From Hepsetus odoe (taxonomy: Eukaryota > Chordata > Actinopteri > Characiformes > Hepsetidae), in contig CM029374.1 of NCBI GenBank assembly GCA_017165825.1, forward strand, positions 5,493,265 through 5,557,264: a stretch of DNA of 64,000 nt, read 5' to 3'. The notes under the pieces were generated by a model. It made no database searches. It had not been told where the DNA came from and worked only from the letters and a program-made list of their open reading frames with translations. A program made the position numbers and the translations under genes. Below are positions 1 to 12,080 of the stretch, in pieces. Numbering within the stretch: position 1 is the first letter of the stretch; each line of letters opens with the position of its first letter.

Positions 1-1270
1 TCTCTCTCTCTCTTGCTTTCTCTTGTTGAGCCTACATGGGAAGATTCAGTGTTCTCCAACTTGATATTATTTATTTCAAAGCGTTATAGCTATTGATTAT
101 TTCACCAGGAAAATGACGAATGGCATGGCGGAATGACACGGTCAGCAGGTTCTATTAAAGAAATGATAGTATTTCTCATGGTTTGTTAAAAGGTCCAGTT
201 TAGATGCTTTATAGGTTTACATCCATCACAGCGTAAGGACCCCGCCAGATGAGGAGAGGGGACGCCGCTTACTCCGAGCAGTAATTGCTCAGATATATAT
301 AGATTTTTGTTTTGATATCTTGTGAGTTTCTTTCGTCTGGTCGAAATTGTGATAAAAGACACAACTATCCAGTAATGCGCAAAAGCAGCAGCAGGGTGAC
401 AAATGGGAGAGGGCTGCTTTTAAACCGAGCCACTCTTAGGACATATTAGACATAGCCTACAGTAATGCTTAATGGAGGTCTATAAGATTTAGGAATGGCC
501 TCCATTTCGCTACAAAACCTTGATCAAATTGCACTTCTGAAGTAAGACATCCAATCATTTAATATGGTTGTTGGAGGCCAGAACTCTTAATGGTCCTAAG
601 TAGAATTGCAGCTCCAAATGGGGGTGATGTGGACAGATGAATTTTTCACCTACATCTCACACAGAATCTACTGTGTAATCTACTGGTGTTGCACTGTTAT
701 AATGTTGCTTAAAAGCAGAGCGCCCAAGAGGTTAATGTATAAATACAGCACCTCTGGACCTTTTTTATTAGTCGAAGATCTACCTCTGGCTTGTGTTTTA
801 CTACTGATTTTTTCAGTTGCTGAACATTTTTAGTTGAAGGCATATTACTTTGAGAGTAATATATTCTCCAATACTACATCATTCATGGCCTACATCAGAC
901 TTCCAGCTATTATGGTAAAGGACAGGTTTGCTGCTTTTGAACCCACATCCTATTTTAAGAACGATGTTTCACTAAATTGATCACACAACATTACAAACAG
1001 ATCTCAACTCACTCTGAAGCACCCAATGGAATAACTGTTTCAGTCTTTACAAAGCTTGCTAGATCTCCCTTTGACACACACACTGTACTCATATTGCTAG
1101 TTATTTATTTCTTCATGCCGGAACTACTCGCGTCTACAAAAGATGTCAGGCAGTCCAATAAAATTGATTAATTAGCACTTGATCCCAATTTATTAAACCA
1201 GAAGTGTAAAGTTCACCGCAGAACCTGGAAGTTTGCTTGCTCTGAAAACAGAACAGATTTTGGGGACAGT
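1..1270. other. No gene seen
   Basis: AT-rich unique DNA. A TC microsatellite end occupies bases 1-12. Short ORFs at 606-833 and 977-1171 show no domain, signal peptide or splice context that would support a gene. Confidence 0.6.
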
Positions 1271-1627
1271 ATAGAATAGAATAGAATAGAATAGAATAGA
1301 ATAATAATTTATTATCCCACGAATGAGAAATTCGGGTGTTACAGGGCTCTTTAACAAGAAAGACAGAAAGAATATAAAAATATATGTAAAAAAATATATA
1401 TATATAAAGAACGAGGACATCCATATACAAGAGCTATACATGAGCTATATATACATATACATATTTACATGTCAATTAACAAATAAATAAATAATATAAA
1501 GACAGGAAGACGGGAAAGACAGGAAAGATAACCATATACACAGTAAGAATATAACAACAACAACAATAACAATAATAATAATAATAACAACAATAATAAA
1601 TAAATTATAAATAAATAAATAAATAAA
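1271..1627. repeat. ATAGA pentanucleotide and AAT/AAAT-rich microsatellites
   Basis: 1271-1304 is (ATAGA)n and 1555-1627 is interrupted AAC/AAT/AAAT. The sequence between is AT-rich with nothing recognised. Confidence 0.9.
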
Positions 1628-2032
1628 TGTAAGTGTAATGTATGGAGACTATAAAACAGTTTATATCAACCTGGTAGGTGTTTTGAACATTCATATTACA
1701 CTTTCACAGTACTGGCACAATTTAAAAAAAGTGTCAGTCAACAGGACAGTGCCAGGACTGCCTAGATTCCTTTTGACTGACCGATTTAAAGTCTATATGC
1801 TTAAATGTGAATGTGACATGTATGTATGTGATTGACTGTGTGAATGTTTTAATGATTATATAGGAAGCAAGATCCGGATGAAAATTTTAGTGTTTTTATT
1901 GTAAATTTTAGTGCCATCACTAGATCCCAATTCTTCAAATTGTTAAACATCTGTCAGGAAATTCTCAACAAGTGTTGGGTTGTGTTTATTTTGAATAGGT
2001 AATACAGTTGCTGTTTTTAACAATTCAACAAT

Positions 2033-2169
2033 TCATCCACCCACCCATCCATCCATCCATCCATCCACCCACCCATCCATCCATCCATCCATCCACCCAT
2101 CCATCCACCCACCCATCCATCCATCCATCCATCCATCCATCCATTCATCCATTCATCCATCCATCCATC
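2033..2169. repeat. CATC tetranucleotide microsatellite
   Basis: About 137 bases of CATC/CACC units. It creates a spurious His-Pro-Ile reading frame on the + strand, which is not a gene. Confidence 0.95.
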
Positions 2170-2230
2170 TACAGTGGGTCACCCAAACAAGTTGCTACCA
2201 ATTCCTAGTACTGGTCTGACAACAGAAGAC

Positions 2231-2394
2231 ATTCTATTCTATTCTATTCTATTCTATTCTATTCTATTCTAATCTATTCTATTCAATTCTCTCATTCTAT
2301 TCTATTCTATTATACAATGCACAATTTGTATAATATAATATAATTATTTTTATAATCATAATCATAATTTAATTGATTTGTATAAAGTGTTACC

Positions 2395-2444
<50 letters not shown>
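2231..2444. repeat. ATTCT pentanucleotide and TA dinucleotide repeats
   Basis: 2231-2311 is interrupted (ATTCT)n, the complement of the array at 1271-1304. 2398-2444 is pure (TA)n. Confidence 0.95.
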
Positions 2445-2449
<5 letters not shown>

Positions 2450-2739
2450 TCTTTATAGAATTTTTATTTCTTACTTTTTTTCCAACTGTTTAAGCCTGTT
2501 TAAGTACCAAAGTCCCTCCAAAGTGGTTTTATGTTAAATAGTAAATGAAGTAAATTGGTCAATAATCAACTTAAAAAAAATTAACCTAGAATGTGAACTT
2601 TTTCCATTAAAGTTTCACAATTTTTTTATTTATTAATTAGCATCTATAGACCTTAATAGAAGATGGTGATCTATCACAGAACTATCACTCATCCACAAAC
2701 ACTCAAACCTGTTTAATTGCTCTCCACCAAACTACAGTC

Positions 2740-3165
2740 ACACACACTCTCTTGCTATGGTTTAATGCCCTGCCCGGTTGAAATGAGGCATTAAAGGCCT
2801 GAAGGTCAGACGCATCGGCCCACTGTAACACACAAGCTGCATTTAAGCACAGCATTTAACTTGTAAAGGACTCGCCGTGGCCCGGCCCTGACCTGGCCTG
2901 CCTTAATTGGGCTGTTGAAGATATTGATTGGCTGACGGACAGCCAGGGGCCCTGAATTACAGCGTGATTAGCCAAGTATCAGTGAACTGCCTTTTTATAT
3001 GCCTACTAAGAGAGGCAGAGCACACTTCAATGTCGTATAGAGGTCAGGAGATCTCAAACCACTGCAGCGATGGTCAGCCCATGTCTCGTCCTTTTACATT
3101 TACTAATAATAATAATATCTGCAGCCAATCTGACAGGGTAGGACTTCAGTCCAGCCTCTGAAGTA
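2740..3165. other. Candidate conserved non-coding element
   Basis: Repeat-free, more balanced base composition than its AT-rich neighbours. Contains TTAATTGGG, ATTGATTGGC and CTTTTTATATGCC motifs of homeodomain/MADS type. No coding frame with conserved features. Conservation cannot be tested here, so this is a look-alike call. Confidence 0.35.
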
Positions 3166-3550
3166 GCATTTAATGCTTATATGTGCATATATTCTTATGT
3201 AGGGAAGAAGTGATATTTATTAATATTTATCAGTTGTAGCATTTTATAAAAGTAGGAGAATAAGTATGGCCATTGGAGAAATGCACAATAGCAACTGCAT
3301 ACTTCATTATGTTAATGCTCATAAGGGAATTTTTGATTTTCTGCCAACTTCCATTAAATGCATCACAGTACTGCAATTCGATCATAAATCATTATTTAAG
3401 TTATAACTGTTGGCAGTTGAGCTGTTTTAAGTTACTTTGTTTCATGTGGTTCTTAATTTTATCACTTTTCTGACACAAATTAATAGTTGTTGACTGGAAA
3501 AATAGCACTTTTCCAGTATGAAAGTAAAAGAGACTATTCTCATCATTGTT

Positions 3551-3748
3551 AAACACAGCACACAGTGAAATTCAACCTCTGCATTTTACCCATACACATA
3601 CATGCAGCAATTGAAAGCACCCACAGAGCAGTGATGGCCATGGTACCTTGCTCAATGGTACCTTAGGGCAACCTACTGGTCTGGGATTCAAACTCATGAC
3701 CTTCTGATCCTGGGGCCAACTCCCTAACCACTTGGCCACTGCTGCCCC
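3551..3748 (-). mobile_element. tRNA-headed SINE (family A), minus
   Basis: On the minus strand the copy starts GGGGCAGCAGTGGCCAAGTG, continues through a B-box-like stretch and 'GGTACC...GAGCAAGGTACC', and ends in the tail that normally reads 'AACCTCTGCATT...CACAGTG' in antisense. The same consensus recurs more than a dozen times in the window. It sits directly after the tRNA-Arg pseudogene. Confidence 0.8.
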
Positions 3749-3758
3749 AAACAGCAAT

Positions 3759-3837
3759 CGAGCCAGCCAGGAGTTGAACCCAGAATCTTCTGTTTCTGAT
3801 CTGTAGTCAGACGTGTTATCCATTGCACCACTGGCCC
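3759..3837 (-). pseudogene. tRNA-Arg(ACG)-like pseudogene with 6-nt insertion
   Basis: The minus strand starts GGGCCAGTGGTGCAATGGAT and ends in a TTCAACTCC T-loop with CTGGCTGGCTCG, matching vertebrate tRNA-Arg(ACG) almost throughout. The loop reads CTACAGA, so the anticodon is ACA instead of ACG. Six extra bases duplicate part of the anticodon-stem/variable region, giving 79 instead of 73 nt. These changes argue against function. The 5' end of a SINE in the same orientation lies about 10 bases downstream at 3748. Confidence 0.8.
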
Positions 3838-4100
3838 ACCACCATGGCCAATACAAGCAACAAAACTCTGGATTTGTTTTGTAGGCACTAAAGGAGTCTT
3901 GCTAATCCTTATTTGTGCTTTCATAGCAATTCAGCAATTCAGAGTCCGTGTCCATCATATGTTGAACCATCCACAGTTCTATCTTAACTCAAGACTCATG
4001 AAATTTTAACCTGAAACAAAAATGATTAAAGTAGGACAGTTCAGCCAAATGTGGTAAATAATGCCAAAGCAGCACTGAAAGCAACCATGTAGCCATGGTA

Positions 4101-4483
4101 AGATGGAAATATGGACCTGATACAAATGGCCTGAATGCCTGGGCCCAGGGAAACCCTTTAAAGTAAGATATGCATTTAAATGCCTGCACAAAGGTCACTG
4201 AACATGTTCCTATTTTGGCATCCAAGCACCTTTATCCTTTAGAGGATAAAGTTACACACACATACATATAGACAGACGTTCGCACACATCCACAAGTGCT
4301 TTCTTCCAAATGGCCTGCTATGAATGTACTGAATCTTGGGCAGCGCGTGTTGTGAGTGCGTGCCGTTTCGGTGGCGTAATCGGGTCCGGCCTGCAGAAGG
4401 CTTCTCATCAGCGTCAGAGCAGCTGAGATAGAGATATGGGCCTGTTACAAATGGCCCAAATGCCCAGGCCCGAGAGAAGCCCA
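4101..4483. repeat. Pair of diverged ~55-bp direct repeats
   Basis: 4101-4157 and 4431-4483 share a pattern (ATATGG-CCTG-TACAAATGGC...TGCC-GGGCCC) with about 80% similarity by eye, spaced 330 bases apart. They may be the internal repeats or terminal parts of an unclassified interspersed element. No coding function is apparent. Confidence 0.5.
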
Positions 4484-4499
4484 TCAATAAAGCAATTTC

Positions 4500-5350
4500 T
4501 GGTGTCATAACACCCGCGCTTTAGCTAAAGCCAACCTTTCAGCAAAAAAACTTTTGCCTCCGCAAAGCCGCTGCAGCCCCGCCATTAGAGTTCCCCCTGC
4601 CTTGTGAATTTAATGGATTCCGTACAAATAATATTCCGCCATAATGGAAAAGGTTGAGGTAGCTGAAGACAGATGAAGTCATAAACACGTATAATTGAGA
4701 ATCAAAGACCGATAAATTTTAAACTGCTATCCATTCCACTCTTCTTTAGATGATGATCTATGTCACGCAGCCTCTGGAAAATGGAGGAGATTATGGGTGG
4801 AAATTATAACAATAAATTTTCTAAACATACACCTTGATTATGCTTCGATTTTTTGGAGAGAGAGAGAGAGAGCGGGAGCGAGAGAGAGAGAGAGAGAGAG
4901 GGATGGTGGGTGGGGGTTGGCTTGGATGGCTGCAAGCTTGTCGGCTAAATGGCTGCCATAAAATAGCTTCTGCAATGTGCTGTTTGGCCCGGAGAGGCCA
5001 GGCGTGCCTGGAGGTGTCATTTTCCTTTCCCCTAAATGGAGGGAAATGAATTGTGTAATTTATTGCAAACTGGAGCACAGTCAGATTAGATCAGCATATC
5101 CCATCAAAGGCACAACAATCAATCAGCTCTGTCTTAACAGCTCGAAACACATAAAGCAGGGCAGCTAATGGCTTTCCAATCTAACAGATTGATAGACTTA
5201 TCCACTCCCGAGGGATGAATTAAGAAAATCGGCTACTTTCACACTCTCCCCGCCGCTCTGACACGAGCCCCCTTTTCTCCCACTTCCGCCGTCTCCCAGC
5301 GACCATTTTTAAGCACAAAGGCGACGGATAAAGCTCTTCGTGATCCGCTT
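4500..5350. other. Candidate conserved non-coding element
   Basis: Unique sequence with TTTAATGG, ATAATTGAG and CAATCAATCAG motifs, interrupted only by a GA microsatellite. No gene feature seen. Confidence 0.35.
4856..4901. repeat. GA microsatellite
   Basis: Interrupted (GA)n with GCGGGAGC in the middle. It lies inside a block otherwise free of repeats. Confidence 0.95.
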
Positions 5351-6027
5351 TGGAGGAAGAGAGTGAGGGAACAAAAAAGTGGATGGGGTGGGGGGGGTGA
5401 GTATTTGTTATTCAGATGAGCATGTAGGGTTCTTGGATGATTTTCTCTTTAATGAACTGATTATAAGCTCTGATGATGGACAGTCATTTGAGCACACAGG
5501 ACCACATGTGACCTATTTAGCTTGGGAAAGTCTACCGTCATTGATTAAATTATTAAAACAAGACATTTGAAAGTAAGAAATTGGCAGACAATATGCGAAC
5601 ACTAATTTTAGGAGCAGTGCAGAATAAGATTGAAAGATCATAACAAATACAGTACAGTTAGAGAGGCTGGCTAATCAAACAGCTAATGTTGCCTCCAATT
5701 GAAGAAACAAACAGCTGTTCAACGTTTATGCAAATGACATCTTGCCAATTGTCAGTTATTGGCCTCCTTTCATTACTAGCAACATTAGCATGAAACTTGT
5801 TTTAATTGCTAGGAGTTCTATGGAAAATGGACAATTGTGATAGGCACTGATATCCTCTAGGTAGACCATTATTGTACACTGTCCAATGCCATTTACATTA
5901 CATTTACATTACATTGTTTCCATTCACAATGCTTCAAATTAGGAAGGTTGAAGGTTAGCCTTCACTTTCTCTTGCAATCATGCAATCATTGGGCTCAGCA
6001 TTTCAAGAAGAGCATTGACATTTCTCT

Positions 6028-6232
6028 TGGGTTTGAATCCCAGACCAGTAGGTTGCCCTGAGGTACCCTTGTGTAAGGTACCATCCCCATCACTGCTCCC
6101 TGGGCACTTTAAATAGTTTCCACCTTCTGCACGGTGTGGGTAAAAAGCAGAGGTTGAATTTCGTTGTGTTTCACTGTGTGCTGTGCTGTGTTTCACAATG
6201 ACACGAGTAGTCACTTTCACTTTCACCATTCT
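6028..6232 (+). mobile_element. SINE family A, plus, 5' truncated
   Basis: The copy runs from 'GGGTTTGAATCCCAGACCAG' through 'GAGGTACCCTTG...GGTACC' to a tail with 'GTGTTTCACAATGAC' and repeated CACTTTCACTTTCA. The tRNA-like head is degraded. Confidence 0.75.
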
Positions 6233-6466
6233 AACAGAAATGAATGCTTTATTTATTTTCATGGGAGATATAGATGATGCAAATTTCAAGATCATGCTCG
6301 ATGGACTTCAAGATTCAAGTCAATGTCTAAACCCAAACACACACACAGAGTGTAACAGATGATATCAGTAGATCCTCTGAGCAAAGGCTAATGAACTTCA
6401 TTTCCTACATTATTGAGTAGCTACTGCCACTGCACCCAAAGAGGGATGTGGAGATGTTATCTTAGA

Positions 6467-6474
<8 letters not shown>

Positions 6475-6526
<52 letters not shown>
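6475..6526. repeat. AG microsatellite
   Basis: About 26 AG units, uninterrupted. Confidence 0.95.
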
Positions 6527-6528
<2 letters not shown>

Positions 6529-6934
6529 ACACTGTATTGAACACAGACATTGGAAGCAAATGTTCAGGCCTCATTAAGAGAACAATTAAATGCCCCCCAA
6601 TATGGTTTACTTACAATGTTTATGACACTTAATTTGAACATGATCATCATTTAAAATGCAATCCAGTTTAAAACACTTCTTACAACTTAAGCACAAATAA
6701 TTAGGGCTAAACCACTTTAGGCTGACTAGGTGGACACCCAATATGTATTTGTACTGAATAAGCGAATTGAAGATTATCTGAACCTTAGATTTCATATTAG
6801 AACCACTTTGTCTGAATCATGAAGTGAATGTTTTGATATTTTAGCATTGTTTTTAGCATATTTTTATATCACTTTTAACAACAGAAGTAGCAAAGAACCT
6901 TGCCAGTCTATGAATACATGGCACTGGTGAGCAA

Positions 6935-7750
6935 GTCAGTGGTTACAGAAGCTCCTCCACCTTCCATTTGAGGATGCCCCACAGATGCTGAATAGGGTTT
7001 AGGTCAGGAGACATGCTTGGCCAGTCCAGCGCCTTTACCCTCAGATTCTTCAGCAAGGCAGTGGTCGTCTTGGAGGTGTTTGGGGTCGTTATCATATTGG
7101 ATTACTGCCCTGCGGCCCAGTTTCCGAGGGGATGGTATCATGTTCTGGTTCAATATGTCACAGTACATGTTGGCATTCATGGTTCCCTCAATGAACGGTA
7201 GCTCCCCAGTGCCATAAGGGACTCTTGCAGCCCCAAACCATGACACTCCCACCATCATGCTTGACTGTAGGCAAGACACACTTGTCTTTGTACTCCTCAC
7301 CTTGATGCCACCACACATGCTTGACACCATCTGAACCAAATAAGCTCATCTTGTGCTCATCAGACCACAGGACATGGTTCCAGTAATCTATGTTCTTAGT
7401 CTGCTTGTCTTCAGCAAATTGTGCAGGCTTTCTTGTGCATCATCTTTAAAAGAGGCTTCCTTCTGGGATGACAGCCATGCAGACCATGCAGTGTGCAGTG
7501 TGTGGCGTATGGTCTGAGCACTGACAGGCTGATCCCCCCCACCCCTTCAACCTCTGCAGCAATGCTGGCAGCACTCATACATCCAATTTCTAAAGACAGC
7601 CTCTGGATATGACACTGAGCATGTGCACTAAACTTCTTTGGTCGACCATGGCGAGGCCTCTTCTGAGTGGAACCTGTCCTGTTAAACCGCTGTATGGTCT
7701 TGGCCACCATGCTGCAGCTCAGGGGGTGGGCAGCACATACAGGTGATCCA
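6935..7750 (-). mobile_element. Tc1/mariner element with broken transposase
   Basis: The minus strand carries the body of a Tc1-type transposase with stops and frameshifts. Recognisable parts, 5' to 3', are a helix-turn-helix region (about 7740-7560), a region reading near WNHVLWSDEHK (about 7390-7340), a region reading near HDGGSVMVWGC (about 7265-7220), and a stretch before the right end reading near DNDPKH (about 7110-7080). No intact ORF exceeds 124 codons, so it is dead. Terminal repeats were not located. From memory it matches the fish Tc1 family whose ends are seen at 60.1-60.4 kb. Confidence 0.8.
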
Positions 7751-7799
7751 TGTAGGTTACACTGGTCTAGGGGAAAGGTAAGCAAGACACAACTATGAT

Positions 7800-8690
7800 A
7801 GTTGTTTTGAACAGATGACTACTCATCCAAAGAAGTACAACAAGGTGGGGGTATCACAGACATCCCGAGGAACGTATCCCTTATTCAGCAAGCATGAATG
7901 ATGGCATGAGAGTAGTGGGTATAAAAGTGGGCATTACAAGAGAGTTGCATTGGCGTCTTTGTTTATTTTAATTTACTTTATCCTTGAACCCCTACATCTG
8001 CATCTTTCCTCAAACAGGAAAAAATAATAAAAAAAAAAACCTGATTAAACAAGTATGTCTGCAGCCTAGTCTTGAAAACTGAGATCTAAAAGGGGCTTTG
8101 GATAAAAGGGCACCTATCTTTTAAAAATTTTGGGAACTAGGAAACGAACTTTTTAAATGTTGATAGTTTCCTTGTTGTACCAGTATCTGTCTAGATTCAT
8201 GTATCTTAAAACTGCTTACTAGTTTTCTCTTTTAGGTGTTTTTTTAAAAGTTTTTTTTTTTCTTTTTTCTTGTAATGCAGCCCAATTATAACTAAAGTGA
8301 ATAAGGCTGACAAACTTTACTACTCCTCTAATATCAGTGCAGACTGGCTGGGTCACCTGCAGAGCATGGTCATTTTTTTTATTTGGTGATTTTCGATCGA
8401 TTAATGTGAAACACTAAAGTCATTAATTTTCACTTTAAGTGTTTCTCCAGAACAGCTTATTTGACATCAAACCATTTGGACATTAATGAACAAAATCAAA
8501 AGAATTTATAATTCATTTAAATCTATAGAATTTACCTGGTAAAGAGCAGCATACAATTGTACTGTATTTAGGCCTCATCTTGAATACATTGTGATAATGC
8601 AGGAAAACAATATGAGCCTAACAGTTTTCAAAAGGAGTGAAGATCAATACAAGATGGAATAAAACATTAAGGCCTCATTCTGGGATCATC
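7800..8690. other. No gene seen
   Basis: AT-rich unique sequence between the Tc1 remnant and the next conserved-looking block. No ORF above 60 codons with recognisable features. Confidence 0.6.
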
Positions 8691-8960
8691 ATACCCTCAC
8701 AAACCCATAAAGCATTGTTTTATTCCCTCCACGCTTCCCAACAGGGTGGCCACATTGAGCTTCACATCTGATTTGTAAGAGGGTCCTGAGGGCAGTGGGC
8801 CATTGTTCCTCCCATAAATATCAGTCCAGCCTCATATGGGCCACAAATCAATCGCAAACAAATTCACATGCCATTATTTTTCTCTTTCTGCCCACAATCG
8901 CCACTGGAGAATGCAATTAGCGCTTTTATGGAGCCAATGACAAGCCATATGTTACATACT
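8690..8960. other. Candidate conserved non-coding element
   Basis: Unique sequence with CATATGGGCC, AATCAATCGC and GCAATTAGCGC motifs. A short ORF covers part of it but has no recognisable domain. Confidence 0.35.
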
Positions 8961-9605
8961 AAACTGCAGAACTTTAAACTGACTTTGGAAAGAACAGGAA
9001 CTTTACAGGAAGATGAATTTCAATGGAAAGTCAAATTGTTTGGGTCCATTTCTGGTACTTTAAAAAATGGCTACATGGCACAACATGGAAACTGATGATG
9101 TTGATTTGACAGAAAATTGTCATAACAATAAAAGAGCGACCACCAACATCTTCTTATCATTGCCATGATCACTGGCTTTAACATACAGTTCTAGAAAAAA
9201 CCCATAATGGATAGTATGTGTAGGTTCTTAGCTAAGGCCCAACTTTTGGAAACCTATAAAAGAGAGTTTTGTGTAATCTTCTACCTTCTTACTTCTCATT
9301 CTTTTAATGGAAACCAAGCTAAAGGAACAAATTTTTATTGATTATATTTGTGATGCCATAAAATCCAACACATTTACATATATTCAGATTTTCAGCCTAT
9401 AGCGATATAGCCTTGTTTCCCATTATTGTTATAAGAAGTGTTCCAAACCAGGCAAAATACAATGCAATCAAGGCTCATTGACATACAGCATTTCATACAG
9501 TCTTAAATGTGTAATAATCAAAACAGCTTGTTTAGGCACCTTTAAGAGTGTATATGTTAGCCCAGCCACTAGGGATGCACAAGCCAAAGTATTTCTTCAT
9601 GTCAG

Positions 9606-11355
9606 TCTAAAGCCTGGATAAATGGGGAGGATTATGCCAGGAAGTGCATCCAAACTTTGGCCAAATCAAATGTGCAGACCATGAAACAGATTACTGATGA
9701 GGCCTGGGTTAACAATGAGCATCACCAGTGCTATTAGCCTACAGGATGTGGGTGGAAATTCAGCTACTGTTGGCCAAAAGAGGAGAAGAAGAAGAGGAAG
9801 GCATGTCTGGAGGCAGGTAGAGAAAAGTAAGTGTAGGAGAGTGGAAGTTAGTGTAGGAACCTTGAATGCTGGCAGCATGACTGGTAAAGGGAGAGAATTA
9901 GATAATCTGACAGAGAGAGGAAGAGCTGCTATTTTGAGTCTGAACAAGAGTGGAGACTGTAAAGTTGGGATGTGGGAGAGCGTATTTAAACCGCATAGGA
10001 CAGTGGTCTGTAGGATGACCTTGGAGGTCAAGAAGTGGAGGAAAGTGAGATCAGAGTTGAGGGTCATATGGTGGAAGCCGAAGAAGGAAGTCTGCAAAGT
10101 GAATCAGTGAAGGAATTAAGAGAGGTACTAGGATATAGTGAAGAGTTACCAGATTGCTGGGCAGCTACTGCAAAAGTGGTAAGGGAGATGCTAAAAAGGC
10201 TCTAGGTGTGACACCTGGAACGATGAAGGAGGATAAGGAAACCTGGTGGTGGAACCCAGAAATCCAGAACTGAATACAGAAGAGGCAGACAAAGAAGTGA
10301 GGTAGCTAGACAGATAAAGAAAGTATACAGGAGTACAAGGAGATGCAGTGCAGGGCAAAGAAAGCAGTGGTGAAGGCAAAAGATAAGGTGTTTGGTGAAT
10401 TGCATGTGAGGTTGGACAGAAAGGAGGGAGAAAAGGACCTTTACCGATTGGCTAAAAAGAGAGACAGAGCTGGAAAAGATGTGCAGCAGGTGAATGTAAA
10501 AGAGGATAGAAAGGGAAATAAACTCGCAAGTGAGCAGGGAATGTTGAGCATGGAAGGAATACTTTCAGGGGCCGATGAATGAACAGGAGAGAGAAAAGTT
10601 TAGATGATGTGAGGAACCAGGAAGTGCAGCGAAAAAGCAAGGTGGAAGTAAGGGCAGTAATGAAGACAAAGAATGGAAATGCTGTAGGTCCAGATGACAT
10701 ACCAGTAAAGCTCGGAGGTGTTTAGGAGAGATGGCAGTAGAGTTTCTGACCAGATTGTTTAACACAAACTTGGAAAGGGAAAGAATGCCTGAGGAGAGGA
10801 GAAGCAATTTTCAAGAATATGGGAGATACACAGAGCTGTAGTAACTATAGATGTATAAAGGCGTTCAGCCAAGGAATGAAGTTATGAGAAAGAGATGCAA
10901 TGTTGGCTTTGGATGTATTAATGGAGAAGTATAAAGAAAGTCAGGAAGAGTTACATTGTGCCTTTGTGCACTTGAAGAAAGGTGCCTAGAGAAGAGTTGT
11001 GGTTTTGTATGAGGAAGTTAGGAGTGCCAGTGATACACAATATGTATGAGGGCAGTGTAACAGTGGTGAGGTCTGCAGTTAGAGTTATGGACGCTTTTAA
11101 AGCAGAGGATGGTTTGCATTAAGGATCAGTGCTGAGCCCATTCTTGTTTGCAATGGCAAGTGACAGGTTGACAGACAAGGTTGTGATCTGTAGTGAGAAT
11201 AGGGACTGCTTGAGGAGACCTTGGATAGATGGAGATATACTCTAGAGAGGAGAGGAATGAAAGTGAGTAGGACAAAGACAGAAAACCTAACATTTCCACA
11301 GTGATGATGCACAGCGGTGACCCCTAAATGGGAGCAGCCGAAAGAAGAAGAAGAG
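9606..11355 (+). mobile_element. Degenerate RTE-type LINE
   Basis: It starts with 'AAAGCCTGGATAAATGGGGA'. A reading frame at 9697-10110 contains VGTLNAGSMTGKGREL, like the start of an RTE-type AP endonuclease. Scattered reverse-transcriptase-like fragments follow (for example near 10660-10760 and 11050-11200). The end reads '(G)TGACCCCTAAATGGGAGCAG' followed by a GAA-rich tail. Frameshifts and stops throughout make it inactive. A second, opposite-strand piece of the same kind lies at 57.5-58.1 kb. Confidence 0.75.
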
Positions 11356-11509
11356 TGTACATACTGGCATGCCACCCTCCTAAAATAACCCAAATATATT
11401 AGCAAAGAGCGGCGCAATCTCAATTGCCTAAAATATATATTCAAATAAATATATGTTCTGATAAATTTCGGTTTTCTGTCATTCTCATACAGTTCCCTCA
11501 TTGCTTCTC

Positions 11510-11701
11510 TCTTTTTCTGAAGGTGTGGTGTTCTCTAGAAGCCGCGCTCTATTATCCAGTCAAAATGAGGCATTGATTATTTGTAAAAACATAAGTGCAA
11601 ATCAAATCAGCACTCTTGAAAACAGATGAGTGGCCACCTACCTGCATGCGCCAGAGAAGTGAGACAATTATCGACCAATTGATTTTGTGTGTGGCCCATT
11701 T

Positions 11702-11737
<36 letters not shown>

Positions 11738-12080
11738 CTTTTTTTTCCGTTTGCTATAAAGACCCCGACTGCAGTTGGACTCCCCTACGGCCCACTACAT
11801 CTCCCATGCTGCCATAAAGGCAATGTTCCCCAAGTTCAGATGAAACCTTTCCCTCTGCCTCTTATATATTTTGCTTTCCATTTCGCTTTAATAGCACAAA
11901 AATTGGCTACATATTCTTTTACAGCCCCCTGACGCCATTAGGCCTGCGTTGTCATTTCGATTATTTATGGAAAACTATTTTGTGCTTACTTACATTTGCC
12001 ACTTATTTCCCCCACGCGGCCGCTGGCGGCTTTGCTCTCTATTTCAAGAAGCCTTAAAGCCAATTCGTTACTGGTCTACA
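11510..12080. other. Candidate conserved non-coding element
   Basis: Unique, GC-balanced. Contains CATTGATTATTTG, ACCAATTGATTTTG, GCTTTAATAGC, GCCATTAGGCC and a NotI-type GCGGCCGC. A TC microsatellite interrupts it. No ORF of note. Confidence 0.4.
11706..11734. repeat. TC microsatellite
   Basis: About 14 TC units inside a conserved-looking non-coding block. Confidence 0.95.

Noticed and set aside
2008..2208. His-Pro-Ile-rich ORF
   Set aside because: It is only the translation of a CATC microsatellite.
4834..5049. Arg-Glu repeat ORF (also at 21422-21625 and 29138-29329)
   Set aside because: These frames translate GA/TC microsatellites and have no other support.
9666..11501. Multiple mid-length ORFs on both strands
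   Set aside because: They lie in a decayed LINE; the sense frames match RTE-type proteins in pieces and the antisense frames are shadows.
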